Of a stretch of DNA of 64,000 nucleotides, positions 16,036 through 32,515 are shown in pieces (position 1 is the first letter of the stretch; every line of letters begins with the position of its first letter). The DNA is from Hirudo medicinalis (taxonomy: Eukaryota; Annelida; Clitellata; Hirudinida; Hirudinidae). The notes beneath the pieces were generated by a model. The model saw nothing but the letters and a program-made list of their open reading frames with translations. It did not search any database and was not told the origin of the DNA. The stretch covers positions 126,939 to 190,938 of the forward strand of contig MPNW01000257.1 in assembly GCA_011800805.1 (NCBI GenBank). The letters are read 5' to 3'. A program made the translations under genes and the position numbers.

Positions 16036-16439
16036 AATTCCATTTCTTTACACATTAAATCGCGTTTAAAGGTTTTGATGATGGTTCATATTTTTTTATG
16101 ATGCGTAGATGTGAGTGTTGAGTTTTTACGACAATTGTAAAAAGTCTGTTTTTTTTACTAACTTCACTTGAACTATTTCTATCTTTGGATATATCACGGT
16201 TTATGCGGTAGTCAATGTTTTGTTATCGTGGTAAACAAGTCTCAGATGATATGATGTCATCTTGGTAAAATGTGGGGCAATCAGAACAATTTAATTTTTT
16301 TATACGTTATTTACATACAACAGCCCGTTGTTCGGTCTAAAGAGATCCATCTGTTTTTCTTAACGAATCTAAAGAAACTATTTTTTACAATTTATTTTAA
16401 GACAAAAAAAGACGAGAAATTTTATTTTTTGTTGTGGCT

Positions 16440-16690
16440 CCTGCCTAGTGGTTCCAAATGACTCACGGCCTCTTCCAGACTGTGTGGTGCACACCTCTGC
16501 CTCTTCGGTATTAAGTGGCAGTGCTGTCCACTTGCACGCCTCTTTGCGTAGGGTGCTCTTGAGAACGGGAAGATTGTGGTGGCCGCCCAAGGTGACATAA
16601 TTTTCCCATACTCATCCATTGGGGTTCAACCCATGGCTTTATCTAGGCGGAGGACTCCACTTTGGGCTGTCATCGCATGAATCAATTAGG
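16440..16690 (+). repeat. SINE-like or transposon-derived block between the inverted repeats
   Basis: About 250 bp of clearly higher GC than its flanks, containing ggttcaaccc, which fits a polymerase III B-box. A convincing A-box at the right distance is missing, and no second copy is seen in the window. The SINE label is therefore tentative. Confidence 0.3.
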
Positions 16691-17014
16691 TACTTTGCTC
16701 TAGGTGGTAGAAAACTCTGATGGAACGATAACGAAGAATACAACACTTCATATATTAAACTTAACCTCAGTTATTAATAAAATATTGCTAAAGAAATACA
16801 ATAATTGATGTAAATATTCTTCTCGCTACTCTTGAACAACCTTCAACTTTTCTGCTATGTTATCGTCGATTGGAGGGTTACAAAAAGAACGAGCAAAACG
16901 TTCATTCTTCGAAGTCATCAGCTCTACTCGACGTCGCCATTTTTCCTACAAGACAAGAACATCTAAATTTGGCTAATTTTAACTACACTAGAACGCTGAG
17001 TTTTGCCGCGTCTC

Positions 17015-17085
17015 CTCTTCGACCAATCATGTTTCAGCGTTGATATTAATTATTCATGAGTTACTCGTTCAGGTTACAAAAAAAA
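17015..17085 (-). repeat. Right arm of the 1.1-kb inverted-repeat structure
   Basis: Inverted partner of 15968-16035. It shares cttcgaccaatcatgtttca and ttaattattcatgagttact, with a few substitutions. Confidence 0.7.
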
Positions 17086-17735
17086 GTCGCAAGCAGGTCG
17101 CATCGGAAAATCCATAAGCGACAATTATTTTGAAAATTTACAAGCAATAATGTATTGCTATCGAAGCAGGCCGAAAATGCATCAAATTTTAATAATTCAA
17201 TTAATATGTTTGAGCCAATTTTTATTATTATTGGAACATTAGTTTTTGGATAAAATAGCGATGTCATTTTTTATTCCAAACGGAGTCAATCACTAAATCA
17301 CCAATTTTTTATTAATCTCGGAGTATTAGTTTCAAAAGATGATTTCTCGATTTCACTTTGTTCTTAATTTAATGCATAAATTGTAGGGGCTTTGCGAGCG
17401 TTTGAAAATTCTGGAAAAAAAACTGAAATGACGTCCTTGATAAATTGGCGGACCACGTAAAATCATGCCGCATGTTGGACCGAACTGCTGCAGGTAAAGC
17501 CTTCAAGGGGAACATGTATAATCTGGTACATGAGATTTGCAATTAATTTTAATTCTCTTGCCTCTTAATTCAACAAATATTGGCAAACGCTCTAATCACT
17601 TCTTTACGTTGGTAATGAAGCATTCTGCTGATAGAGAATTGAACGAAGTATTACAAGTTTAAAATCATTTCCCAAACTGATTTGTGTTCATTCAAACAAA
17701 GTGTTTATGCAAATTTAAACAGGATGGCAAGAAAA

Positions 17736-22484
<4,749 letters not shown>

Positions 22485-22797
22485 TTTGCTCAAATAATCG
22501 CTTTTGCATCGAACAATTGATGTTAAAATGCACAGCCTCGAAGTAACTTACATGCCGTGCCCCTTCGGACGAAGTAGTACATTTCTTTGAAAAATTTTAA
22601 TGAGTTTTAACACTTATTTTATATTTTAATTTAAAGTAAAACCTGTAATATGTATTCGCATTTATTAAAATATTACATTTTTATTAAATATATTTTGAAC
22701 GAAAACAACACATCCCCCTCGAACAGTTCTTTGCTGCATCTCTGTTAAAGTTTGTTGGTGTAAGCGCTGGTTTCTTGCTTCGATTTAAGATTCAACG
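22485..22797. promoter_or_regulatory. Shared promoter region of Pins (-) and COX7C (+)
   Basis: The 313 bases between the two opposed start codons must hold both 5' leaders and promoters. No TATA box at a convincing distance was identified. A bidirectional promoter is inferred from geometry only. Confidence 0.5.
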
Positions 22798-23083
22798 ATG
22801 ATTTCTGCGCTTAGAACCGTCAGATTCATTAATAGGCCTTTCGTTAGGCGACTCCATGTAGATCAAGAGGGAATTCCTGGAGCCGTTAGTAAACTTCATT
22901 GACTTTTCAAGGTTAAATCTTTACCGTTTTGGAACGAAACGATTCACGCAAGTGAACTTTTTTCAGAACCTGCCATTTGACATAAACAACAAGTATAAGT
23001 TGTTGTTGCTTATGGGTCTTTATTTTGGCTCTGGTTTCGCCGCTCCGTACTTCGTGGTGAGACATCAACTTCTAAAGAAGTGA
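22798..23083 (+). CDS. COX7C: Cytochrome c oxidase subunit 7C, mitochondrial
   Basis: Two exons, 22798-22884 and 22967-23083, with an 82-bp intron, encode 67 aa; the family is typically 63-65. The N-terminus ([20 protein letters not shown]) is a basic amphipathic presequence. The mature part matches COX7[17 protein letters not shown], then the single transmembrane helix [15 protein letters not shown] and the terminal RHQLLKK. It is a small inner-membrane subunit of respiratory complex IV. The phase-0 intron sits just before NLPF, at the presequence/mature border. AATAAA is at 23192-23197. Divergent from Pins and convergent with the next gene. Confidence 0.95.
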
Positions 23084-23793
23084 TAGAGGGATAAAGTGCA
23101 AAGTAAGAGTAAAGTAAAATGTTTATTATTGTATAAGTGCTCAATGGAAAATGCTCTATTTCAGGACAAAGAAAACAAAGATGAAGTTAACAATAAAACA
23201 TTTTTAACGTCTCATGTAGTTTGTTTCTTATCACTAAGAACTTGATTTCTATCTTATATGGGTTAAGCCTTGGATTTATGGGGGCTGCTAAGATGAGATA
23301 AACATCGCTTGGAATTTAAATTTCGTCGCATTTCCAAAAGTTTGTGTCATGTTTCTTCTTGCTAGTTTTTGTGATTTTGAGGGATGTAGAAACTTATTGT
23401 TTTTAATGTTTATGTTAGCTTGGTAAACGTAGCAACAGCCCAATGGAGATTGTACAACTTAATGAGGTTTAATGCTAACATTAAATGCTTCGTTTAATGT
23501 TTCAATGCTAACATTACTGTTTGCTTTGAATGCATACAATGCTCTCAAACAGAGCAGGGGTGTGGGGTTTTTTTTGGCTTACTTGTCTATATGGTTCATG
23601 TTGTAGTTGGTCTACAATAATAATAGTTGGTTTAAGAAGCACCATGTGCATAGCATGAGGAGTGCCTAAAGTTTATTTTTGTGTTCTATGTCAGTTTGAA
23701 GATGATTCATTTGGTTGGGATCCATTGGGCATAATGGAAAGTGTCTATATCAACTCATAAGTCACATGTCAAAAATGTGTAATGATTTTATTT

Positions 23794-24846
23794 CTATAAA
23801 GCCTTTCCTAAAATGCTGAGCAGCACAGTCAACAACAAAAACATAAAAATCTCTTCTCTATATAAGAGCATAATGACAGACTTATTCTTCTTCTCAGCCA
23901 AAAGCATCAATTCGAAGAAAGCCACCAAAACGTGCAAAACATCGGGGAGCATCAAGCCTAGGTCCCGAAGGATCTCAAAATCTTGTCCTCTGTTGTATAT
24001 GACATTACTGATGAATTGATCAAGGGATGAAACAATAATGTGTACCAGATTGATATTCATGACCAGCAACAGTTTCCATGGCTTCATGACATTTTTTGAA
24101 TTAGCCAAATGAATGATTATTAAGGAGGATGCTGCTTCAGTTATTGAGAAAAACATCTGGTGGTACCACTGTTCATAAAATTCTTCATTCAGGTATTGAA
24201 AAAAGTTCCACCAACCATAGTAATGTGGGTATACACTGGATGCCAGTAATGCTAACATATCCCATCTGACGAATTTTTGCTTTATCAGTGTGACAACCCT
24301 TTTTGAAACTTCATAAATGGTGACTATGCCAAGTATGGCCATCACCCAAATCTTTAGAGTGACTGGAGTGGTATTAAAGTAGACATGTTTGTAGGTACTT
24401 GGGGGCCACTCGTACTTTCCTTTAAAATAATGTGGAATTTTGTAAATTGGTCAGTCATGTGAATGGAAAAACTTAAAAACCTCTGAAAATTGTATCAAAG
24501 CATTTGCATGTACATGTTTGCCTGTCCACAGGAGGCTTGTTTTCGGACCACATGTGATAAAAAGCACCTGGTAGTGATTTGATTCAAATTTAATTTAATT
24601 GGATTCAGATAACAGACGTCCCAACGTACCGAGATGAAGTACGGGTATCATAAAAGTTATAACGATGCCAAATAAACTCGCGATAACCTTATCCTTTATT
24701 CCTGATTCCATACCTTTTGCATGCAGATCAGCCAATCGGTTTTCAACGTAATATTGCATAGTGAATTTGATACACCTGGACTTGTTTATCATCCAGGTAG
24801 TAAAAGCAAATACCGAATGACTTCGTGTTGGCAATTTTGCACAAAA
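23794..24846 (-). CDS. Unrecognised multi-pass membrane protein
   Basis: Two exons are clear: 24630-24846 (upstream limit uncertain) and 23794-24419. They join in phase through donor CTCG|GTACGT. The second exon begins GKYEWPPSTYKHVYFN. Hydrophobic segments are IASLFGIVITFMIPVLHL, KIWVMAILGIVTIYEV, WDMLALLASSVYP, a stretch with FFSITEAASSLIIIHL, KLLLVMNINLVHIIV, VLHVLVAFFELMLL and FMFLLLTVLLSILGKAL at the C-terminus. The aromatic patch YPHYYGWWNFFQYLNEEFYE in a loop is distinctive and likely conserved. There is no internal ATG at the very start of exon 1, so a 5' exon may be missing; Met at about 24786 could also start the protein. No family assigned. Confidence 0.7.
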
Positions 24847-25020
24847 CTATGAAATTAAACCTTTAACCATTGAAAAATTAAACTTTTCTAACATTAAGCA
24901 GTTTCATTTACTCGAAAAATCTAACAAAAAAGCCTAGCTTTCACAGTCTCATTCCGCACTGCCAGTCGTTCAAATTCCGGAATGTTATGATCACCCTTAA
25001 CGATGACGATTCAGAGTTTG

Positions 25021-25147
25021 GTAATAGAGTGGCATATGTTCAAACAGAACTTCAAGACCACTTAATATAGAAGGAAGCTTTCTCTAAAGAGGAATGTTTT
25101 GAGGGAGGAATGAAATCCAGCTGGATCAGTGTTGGTAATAGAAAGGG
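25021..25147 (-). repeat. Dispersed repeat family A, copy 3 (inverted)
   Basis: Its reverse complement matches 6117-6262 closely: ccaacactgatccagctgga, then agagaaagcttccttctat, then agtggtcttgaagttct. It lies in the spacer between the membrane-protein gene and USE1. A GC-richer tail (25148-25330) may be part of the same element. Confidence 0.65.
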
Positions 25148-25631
25148 GAGGATTCTATTCCGGATCTGCGGGTCACAACTTCTATAAGCCTGCCATCCAG
25201 TGTCGCACCTCGGACAGATGATTTGATTTGGGAGCCCCTGGTTGCTGATCTGAACCCTCGCCTACCGGGAATATGTGAGGTGCGGGTGAAAGGCAGATAT
25301 GATAGTGCTTGACCTAGGAGATACTTAAAAACGAGTTCAGAAATTTTGTAGTCAATTCGTTGGTTATTGCGTAGCCAGTGGAGATCACGATGAAGACTTT
25401 TTCATTTTTATGATTTTAGCAGCTGCGTTCAAGACACGCTGAAATTGCAAGTTGAACAAATATAGACGCTAAACCACTAACGATAAGTTTTGTTCGCCTT
25501 CTCCTCTCCCATATTACATCATATTCAATTCAACAAAACCCTCAAGACTGTGGCTGTGTAACTGGATTAAAACTTGTATTTACAATATATAAAATAATAA
25601 ACAAGAATTCATCTATGTTTTGGATAGATCT

Positions 25632-26954
25632 TCATGAAGATGACCATCCAACAAAAGTTATCACCACCAGTACCAACATAATCCAGATCCACCAACTGCA
25701 AACTCTTTGTACATGATATTCCAATCTTTCACTCTCAACTTTCAGCCTAGAAAAATTATCTTCTGCTTGTGCTGTTGAGTTTTGAAGTTTCTAAAATAAA
25801 TAATAAATAAATGGTCACATATAATAATTCAGTTAATTTGTAAGGCATCACAAATGCTTTGGATTTTTGGAGTGTTTCAAACATATCAAATTTTCCTCTT
25901 TCAGACTACATTTAATATTGGCAATTTATTAAGTAATAAAGTAAGTAAATCAAGTAAAGTTAAACCACTATTGAAACTTGCCAACCTCTTTATCTTCTCT
26001 CACAATACGTCCTGCAAGTGTCACATTTTCTTTGAGATTTCTTGCAAGGTGGACCATCTCATCAGCAAATTTTTCTTGCATTTGTTGATGATGTTTCATG
26101 ACAGCATTCACATCTCCCTCAGGTAAATTAGATTTTCTTGATCTTAAGGAAGACTTAGTTGCTACAAATTATTAATGAATTTCTGTAAATCAGAAAAAAA
26201 CCATAATTCATCAGCCTTCACAATTTTAAAAGCTGTATAAATAAGCTATTTTTGTAAATTACCAAAATGCATTACATATATATTACCAAAAAGATAGCAA
26301 TAATTAGATACAGACATGTTTCCAAAAGTTCCTCTCTCATGTCTTTGAGATATCTTGCTTTTGTTCCAGCATGGATTTGGTGACTCAAGTTTCTTGAAAA
26401 TAATTTTAAATTATCATCAGTGGATTCCTGATAATTTGAGTTGATTCCTGGAGTCAACTGATTCATAGCTACTACCTTTTCAGCTGCATTTGACTGCAAA
26501 AGAAGTTTATTTGTAAAGTTTATTATTAATGTCTTGCATTTTTGAAACATGAGAATCTAAAATATGAACACAAACCATTTTGTTAGCTTCCATGATACCT
26601 ACTAATAGGTCAACTCTTCTTGTATAATCAATCAAATCTTCATGCCGGGGCTGACTATTTTAATAAAATTTGATAAAAACAAATGCTTTAATAAAAATAT
26701 GATACAACTTACTTTACACTCATTTTCTTTAATTGACACAAATATTCACGCAAAGTATCAACATACTGAAATAGGTTAAATTAATTCTTAATGTAAATTA
26801 ACATGTCCAATTAATATCTTCCCTGTCCAAACAATACCTTTTCCACCCTCCAACCAAATGTGCTATCACTATCCTTCATCATGTTTTCACAGCGGTTTAG
26901 CAAACGAAAAAAATTAATTTCTGTACGTTTATCTCCTCCAAATAACTCTCTCAT
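25632..26954 (-). CDS. USE1: USE1/p31 SNARE of Golgi-to-ER transport
   Basis: Six exons: 26838-26954, 26713-26765, 26576-26654, 26316-26493, 25986-26161 and 25632-25790, all in phase, giving 253 aa (human 259). The N-terminal helical part reads INFFRLLNRCENMM, then VEKYVDTLREYL. A central conserved KARYLKDMREELL follows. The SNARE-like coiled coil spans MKHHQQMQEKFADEMVHLAR and ends in LKVESERLEYHVQRV. A single C-terminal membrane anchor, WIWIMLVLVVITFVGW, follows. USE1 is an ER t-SNARE for COPI vesicle fusion, working with Sec20, syntaxin 18 and Sec22. Introns are tiny (58-195 bp). Divergent from the RBM gene. Start at MRELFGG: this ATG has good upstream and downstream agreement with the family. 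Confidence 0.93.
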
Positions 26955-27379
26955 TCTAAATGTTATAGAAGCGTCAAATTTGAAATTGCATAAAATGATA
27001 TACGAAATGTAAACTAGTATAGCCACGACAACCCAAATAGATAAAAATTAAGATTAAAATTGCATTCTGCATGAATTAATTAATTGAATGATGACAATTT
27101 TATTTATACATTTAATACATCTCTAAAATGTATAAATATAATAAAAGAAAATAAAATAAAATTTAGTTACGTAGCCATGTCATTAGCTGGTGTTTTAAGA
27201 ATTTGCAAAATTGATTTTAGCTGATAATATTGAACTTTAACATTTTAAAATAAACCATATGAATAATTGATTACCTAGCTACATTTCAAAATAAATTTAT
27301 TAACATCAACTTAGCTGTAGGTGATAGGCTTTCTATTCGTTCATCTCGGTTTGGTGTTTTGGTGTGTTAGTTGATCGCC
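26955..27379. promoter_or_regulatory. Shared promoter region of USE1 (-) and the RBM5/10-like gene (+)
   Basis: The 425 AT-rich bases between opposed start codons contain both leaders. No specific elements can be assigned with confidence. Bidirectional promoter inferred from arrangement. Confidence 0.45.
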
Positions 27380-30300
27380 ATGTCGTTTAACGGTTGCAGT
27401 TCTTATGGTGGATACGATGATCGAAGTAATGATTTCGGGAATTACCAAGATAGATCTTATGTTAGAGATATGTAAGTTTGGTTGGTTTGCTTAAAACAGA
27501 AGATTTTCTTTAATCCTTTGCTAATGATGCATCTATACTAATTCGTGAAACCAAGTTCTAAGTCTTGCGCCATAGATTCTGACATGTTACACATTCACAT
27601 CGTTTTTCAGAGATTATAGAAGAGATAGGCAAAGGAGAGGAGACTACGATGACATGGAAAGCAGAAGAGATGCATGGTACCCAGATAGACACCATTCTGA
27701 TCGACCAGATAATATTAGGCGGAAGAGGTCTTGGCAAGAATTTAGCCATAGACCTTCAAGAGATGATTACGATGAGGTCAGCTTTTTATGATCTGCATGA
27801 TTTATGGCTTTTCTTAATTTTTGGATGGTTAATAGCATGCAGAATTTCATGATGATGATATGTGCACTATCTTTGTTGGTGGACTTCCAACCTTCATTGC
27901 AGAATCTGATGTGAGTTTGCTTGTTATACTGATACACTGAATATATTTGTGTGAAGCACTTTCTTCGTTTATAAGCAGATTGTTACAATGGTTTATTAAT
28001 AAGCAACTATTTGTCTTGCCTTCTTAAGTTCAATGATTATTAAATTGTTTATTTATCAGATTGAAGATAACTTAAATTCATTTGGGCTGAGAGCAAAAGA
28101 TATCCGAGTTGTTAAGAAGAAAGATCCTGGTTGGTGCTTTATTTATTGGTTTTACATGCAAGGAAAATGTATGGGAATTATTAAAATCATAAAAAATGCT
28201 GCACCAAAGATGTTTTAGAGTGATTTCTGAATGAAGGTTCATTGCTGGGATGGGGTGTTATTTTTTTTAAAGAACTTGCCCATGAACATGGAAGCAATTG
28301 CCATTATGACTTAGAATAATATAAATGGCTGGCTTGTTTGCAAACGTCATGTGACTGTGTGACATTTTCTCAAAACAGGTTCTAATCGGGGGTTTGCTTT
28401 TGTGGAGTTCTATAGTGCCTCCGAAGCACAGGAGTGGATGGACCAGACAAAGGTCTTCAACTTCATATCCAAACACTTCTTTCTTTTCTTTGGAGTTTTT
28501 AATCTTTGCTGCAATATTTATTATGGGTTTGTAAATCCTCTTCAGCCATTGGGAACGATGGCCACAGCTACATTCGGCAACAGCAACAACAAGTTATGGG
28601 AAATTGATTTCATGTAATTGTTTCTGCTGGAGTCCTGGAACAGAGATAAATTTTATGCTTTTAATAGTAAGACTGAGATAGTGTTGATCACTTCAGTTAC
28701 TGATGAAAATAATAGTGGGAAATGAAGAACAAACTTTATGAATAGCATTTCTTCTTGAACTCACAAGCTTCGTGTTTGTTATCTGCCTTTAGGCAGTTCT
28801 TGTAAATGTGGACTAAGCTGGTATATATGTGAAATTACCTTTTAATGACTTTTGTTGTGTTCTATGTATGAGAATGATGGTTCCTATGTTTAAATCGTGT
28901 CATTGTGTAAATTATTCAATTATTCAGTAACCATCAGTAGATCAAAATTGATGGTGCAATTCTTTTTTGGGGTTATCTTTTTCAGCCTCAAATAGGCGGT
29001 CTTCTTTAGGGTGGCATAAACTTTACTTCTGGTATAGGAGGCATCATTATCTCATTTCATGATGTCTTGGATAGGGACCAGAGATTAAACTTAAGGCATT
29101 TGAGGACTTCTTCATTAACTTTTAGAGCCAAGAGCTGAGGCAAATGTTGTGAATTTCAGGGTGTTTTGAACTTTTGTGAGGGCATTAGTACCACATTGAG
29201 TGTTTCAAAGTCATGGAATGAGAGAGGTAGGGAAGAGAAGTTGCCTAGGACATGCGACTCTCCTCCTCGGAAAATCAACGACACTCCTCCCACTGTATAT
29301 AAAGGCGACTGGAAGTGTGTCAAGGTATGTTTTTGAGTTTTCTGAAATTGTGGCATTGACAAGATATCCTCACATAAAATTTTGCAGTGTGGCTGTATAA
29401 ATTTCAGAAGAAGAGATAAGTGCTTCAAGTGTAAAATTGAAAGGCAAGGTTGGGGGTAGTTTGACTTTATTGCTAGCCTAATTTAAAAAATAGGGTTGCA
29501 TTGCTTTTCTTGATGCTTTTCACAGAATCTGATTATGAGATAACTTCCCAAGATGGATCGGACTTTATTGGAATTGCTCCAACAGAAAGTTTGAATTTGC
29601 TAAACATTAATTTTATTTTGCTTCTGATTAGTTCCATAAATGGTGTTTCTTTATTTAAAGCTTTGCTCATTAGAGGTCTCAGCCCGATAACGGATGAGGC
29701 TCGTATCAGACAGGTGTTGTTCTATGCAACAAAAATCATGGCTAAAGATGTTTTTATAGCAAGGAACCCTATTGATCACTCAAGTGCTGGATTTGGTTTC
29801 CTATTAGTTAGCTGTCCAAATGATAGTCTGGCAGTATTGGATGCTTTGAGAGGCTCTGGTCACCCTTTGGAAGTTGATGGTTGTCCAGTCCAAATCAACT
29901 TTTCCAAAATGAACTTCCTCAATGTGTATGTAGTCCATGTACATTTGCTATCGTTTGATGTGCTTGCATTTGAAAATAATTGGATATTATGATAAGAATG
30001 AATTATTATGGAATGACAGGATGGTCATGCTGTCCCACCGGGGATTTCTAGCAAAAAGTTTAAGCAACCAGGAAGAATCTACAATTCAGAAGGAAGATGC
30101 TGAAGGTTTGGATAAAGGTTGGTTGCAGTATAACTTATTTAGTTGCAACAGCATCTTTATTATTAGGCATCTTTAATGCTATGTGCAGGGCACCTTACAA
30201 ATTAACTATTACTTATATTTTTCCATAATTACAATGTTTAACTTCAGACATTCTCTTCCATGGAACAGCTGATAAAAAGGATTTTGATTCTAAGGACAGC

Positions 30301-31674
30301 AATTTATTAGGTTCACCTTCTTGCAATACTTATCTAAATTTAATATATTCTAATCATTGATGTCTTAATGATTGATTGATAATGATGATTTGCAGCATCT
30401 CCAGATACCAATAGGTATGTATTTGATGAAACATCAGGTTATTATTATGACCCATCGACTGAACTGTATTATGATGCTGCTTCACAGGTAGTGAGAGCTT
30501 TTACATTTGTTGAAATCTATTTTCAAGAGATGTTTTTCATTTCCAACCCTTGCAGTATTTCTATGATAACAAAAAAGCTTGCTTCCTCTATTGGGATGAA
30601 AGAACAAGAAAGTATGTTGAAGTACCACAAACATCAGAGTCAAGTCAGGCAGCTGGAGATGAGCAGAACTGTTACAAAGATCAATCTCATTCTGATGCTT
30701 ATTCAACTGATGAGAAAAATACTAAGGCTAAACAGGCTAAAAAGATTGCTCTAGTCAGTTAAAGTCTAATTAAACATAAATTTTGGACATACATTCATGT
30801 TGCATTGAACTTTATTCATTCTAAAAGGAGATGGAAAAGTGGGCCAAGCAGCAGAATGCTCATAAGGAAGGTTCCTTCAAGAAGCCACTGCCTGTGACAA
30901 ATGCCTTCAGGAAACCCAGTGCAGCTGATGCTGGATTCAAAGTTCTCACAAAAGTTGTTATTAAAGCAGCTTGATGGATACATTTGGACCTAATTTTTTA
31001 CGTAGGCTTGTTACATTCTTTTAGTCTGAAAAACCAAAAATCGATATAAAATTGGGCAAGGAAGAAAAGCCAAATGTTCTGGTAAGCCAATTTTAGCTTA
31101 ATACTTTGAAACATTGATTCACTGGCACCATCCTCCAGTCAAAACTTGTGGCATCTTATGGAGATAGTGATTCAGAAGATGAGACCTCATCCAGTCCTGC
31201 AAAAGAGTTGGAATCACTAGAAGAAAAGCTGACTGATTGGAACAAATTGACATGTCTCTTGTGCAAGAGGGTTTTCACCTCTCTGGACATTCTAAAGAAG
31301 CATAAAATACTGTCTGACCTCCATAAGGTACTTTTGATTCATTCCACATATTATTAGCAGCATCTATAATTTTGCATTTATTATACCATTTATTTGCATT
31401 ATATTATACCTCAGATGATATAATTTGCTAACAATTTGGAATCCTTATTCTAAACTTTGATTAGAATTACCTCAAATTATTGCATCTCACCTCTCAATTC
31501 ATTAACCATATCATTTTTCTTATTTTCCTGATAATACCATTATGCTACATGAAGTCTTCTGTTTCACTAAATGACTTGCTTAAGATGTATATGAAATGTT
31601 GTTGGTTTCTTCAATTTCAGACCAATCTTGAAAAATACAAGGAAAAATTGACTGGCAAAGTGACAGCTGCTTAA
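27380..31674 (+). CDS. RBM5-like: RBM5/RBM10-like splicing factor lacking a G-patch
   Basis: Eighteen exons: 27380-27471, 27611-27776, 27836-27910, 28060-28129, 28379-28452, 28546-28613, 29249-29324, 29388-29448, 29526-29588, 29661-29925, 30020-30105, 30248-30310, 30396-30487, 30556-30753, 30828-30953, 31025-31081, 31139-31327 and 31621-31674. All phases fit, giving 624 aa. Order of domains: an Arg/Asp-rich N-terminus; RRM1 (CTIFVGGLP, RGFAFVEF); a RanBP2 zinc finger (GDWKCVKCG, CFKCK); RRM2 (TLLIRGLSP); the OCRE repeat (RYVFDETSGYYYDPSTELYY, FLYWDERTRKY); MEKWAKQQN; and a C2H2 finger (LTCLLCKRVF). This is the exact RBM5/6/10 order; these proteins regulate exon inclusion in early spliceosomes. 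The C-terminal G-patch is absent: the frame stops 17 aa after the finger, and AATAAA (31673-31678) overlaps the stop. Confidence 0.92.
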
Positions 31675-32515
31675 TAAATGAAATATGTTTTAATCATTTA
31701 TTTTTAAACCACAAAATATTCTTTAATACTATTTGTCTACAAGGACACAGTAGATTGACAATTTGCACAAGAGCTAAGCATCTAACATGACAAAAAAGAT
31801 GAAAGTTTCCTATAGTCTGAAAGTTCAAATGGCAAATGGTTACTGATTCCATAAGAAGGACAGTCAATAATAGAGATAATATCTTTATCTATCATAGCTT
31901 TGGGAAGTGAGCTGTTTGTTTCAGTGTAGGACAGGGCTAGAACTTAATAAACATCATCAGTGTTTGTACTTTAAACATCAGGTACAAAACTCATGTCTAA
32001 TGCTAGCGTAAATATAAACGTGAAAAGTCGGATTGTTGGCTTGGTGTTATCACGACTCTCACATTATCTCTGGCAAAATGTGAGTGTTGATTGGCTTTTA
32101 TGGGGATGCAAGATGGCTCCCTCTAATCTCTATTCTGTTCATTGGTATCGTCTGCCAAAAGAGAATATAGTCTGTACTGCCGTGTCGGTATGAGCGCGTT
32201 AAAAAAAAAGTTGTTCATGCCTCATGCTTGTCCTTCCAAGCGGTGTATTGGCAGCAGGAGAACGACTTGAACATCATGCTTACGATTCCGCTTAATATTT
32301 TGCTGAAGATCGTTTCTAGTTAATTAAGGAAGATTTTAATGAGCCAAATAATTATGTCAGGCAAAAAGGCAACATATAAATATCTACTTTGAGCGTTGAC
32401 GATGCCTCTGTTTTCTGTTGGTTGAGGTTTGGTGGGCTTGAGTTTACCGCTTCTCATTGATGACTGTCAGTTGAAGTTTGTAATTTTTAGATATTTTAAA
32501 TAAGCGAGCCGAATT
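31675..32515. other. Convergent 3' spacer
   Basis: Between the RBM5/10-like stop and the scaffold gene's stop on the other strand. AT-rich 3'-UTR-like DNA. A 66-codon open frame at 31993-32193 has no features. No G-patch-coding exon was recognised here. Confidence 0.55.

Larger units (their letters stand above)
15525..17735. other. Spacer with inverted repeat and SINE-like DNA
   Basis: No coding exon supported. The spacer is dominated by a pair of about 70-bp inverted repeats (15968-16035 and 17015-17085) and a GC-richer 250-bp block (16440-16690) that looks like a SINE or transposon remnant. Confidence 0.55.

Noticed and set aside
16270..16619. Short frames on both strands in the inverted-repeat block
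   Set aside because: Overlapping frames in repeat-derived DNA with no conserved motif.
31993..32193. 66-codon frame as a missing G-patch exon of the RBM gene
   Set aside because: It lacks the Gly-rich G-patch pattern and follows the polyadenylation signal.
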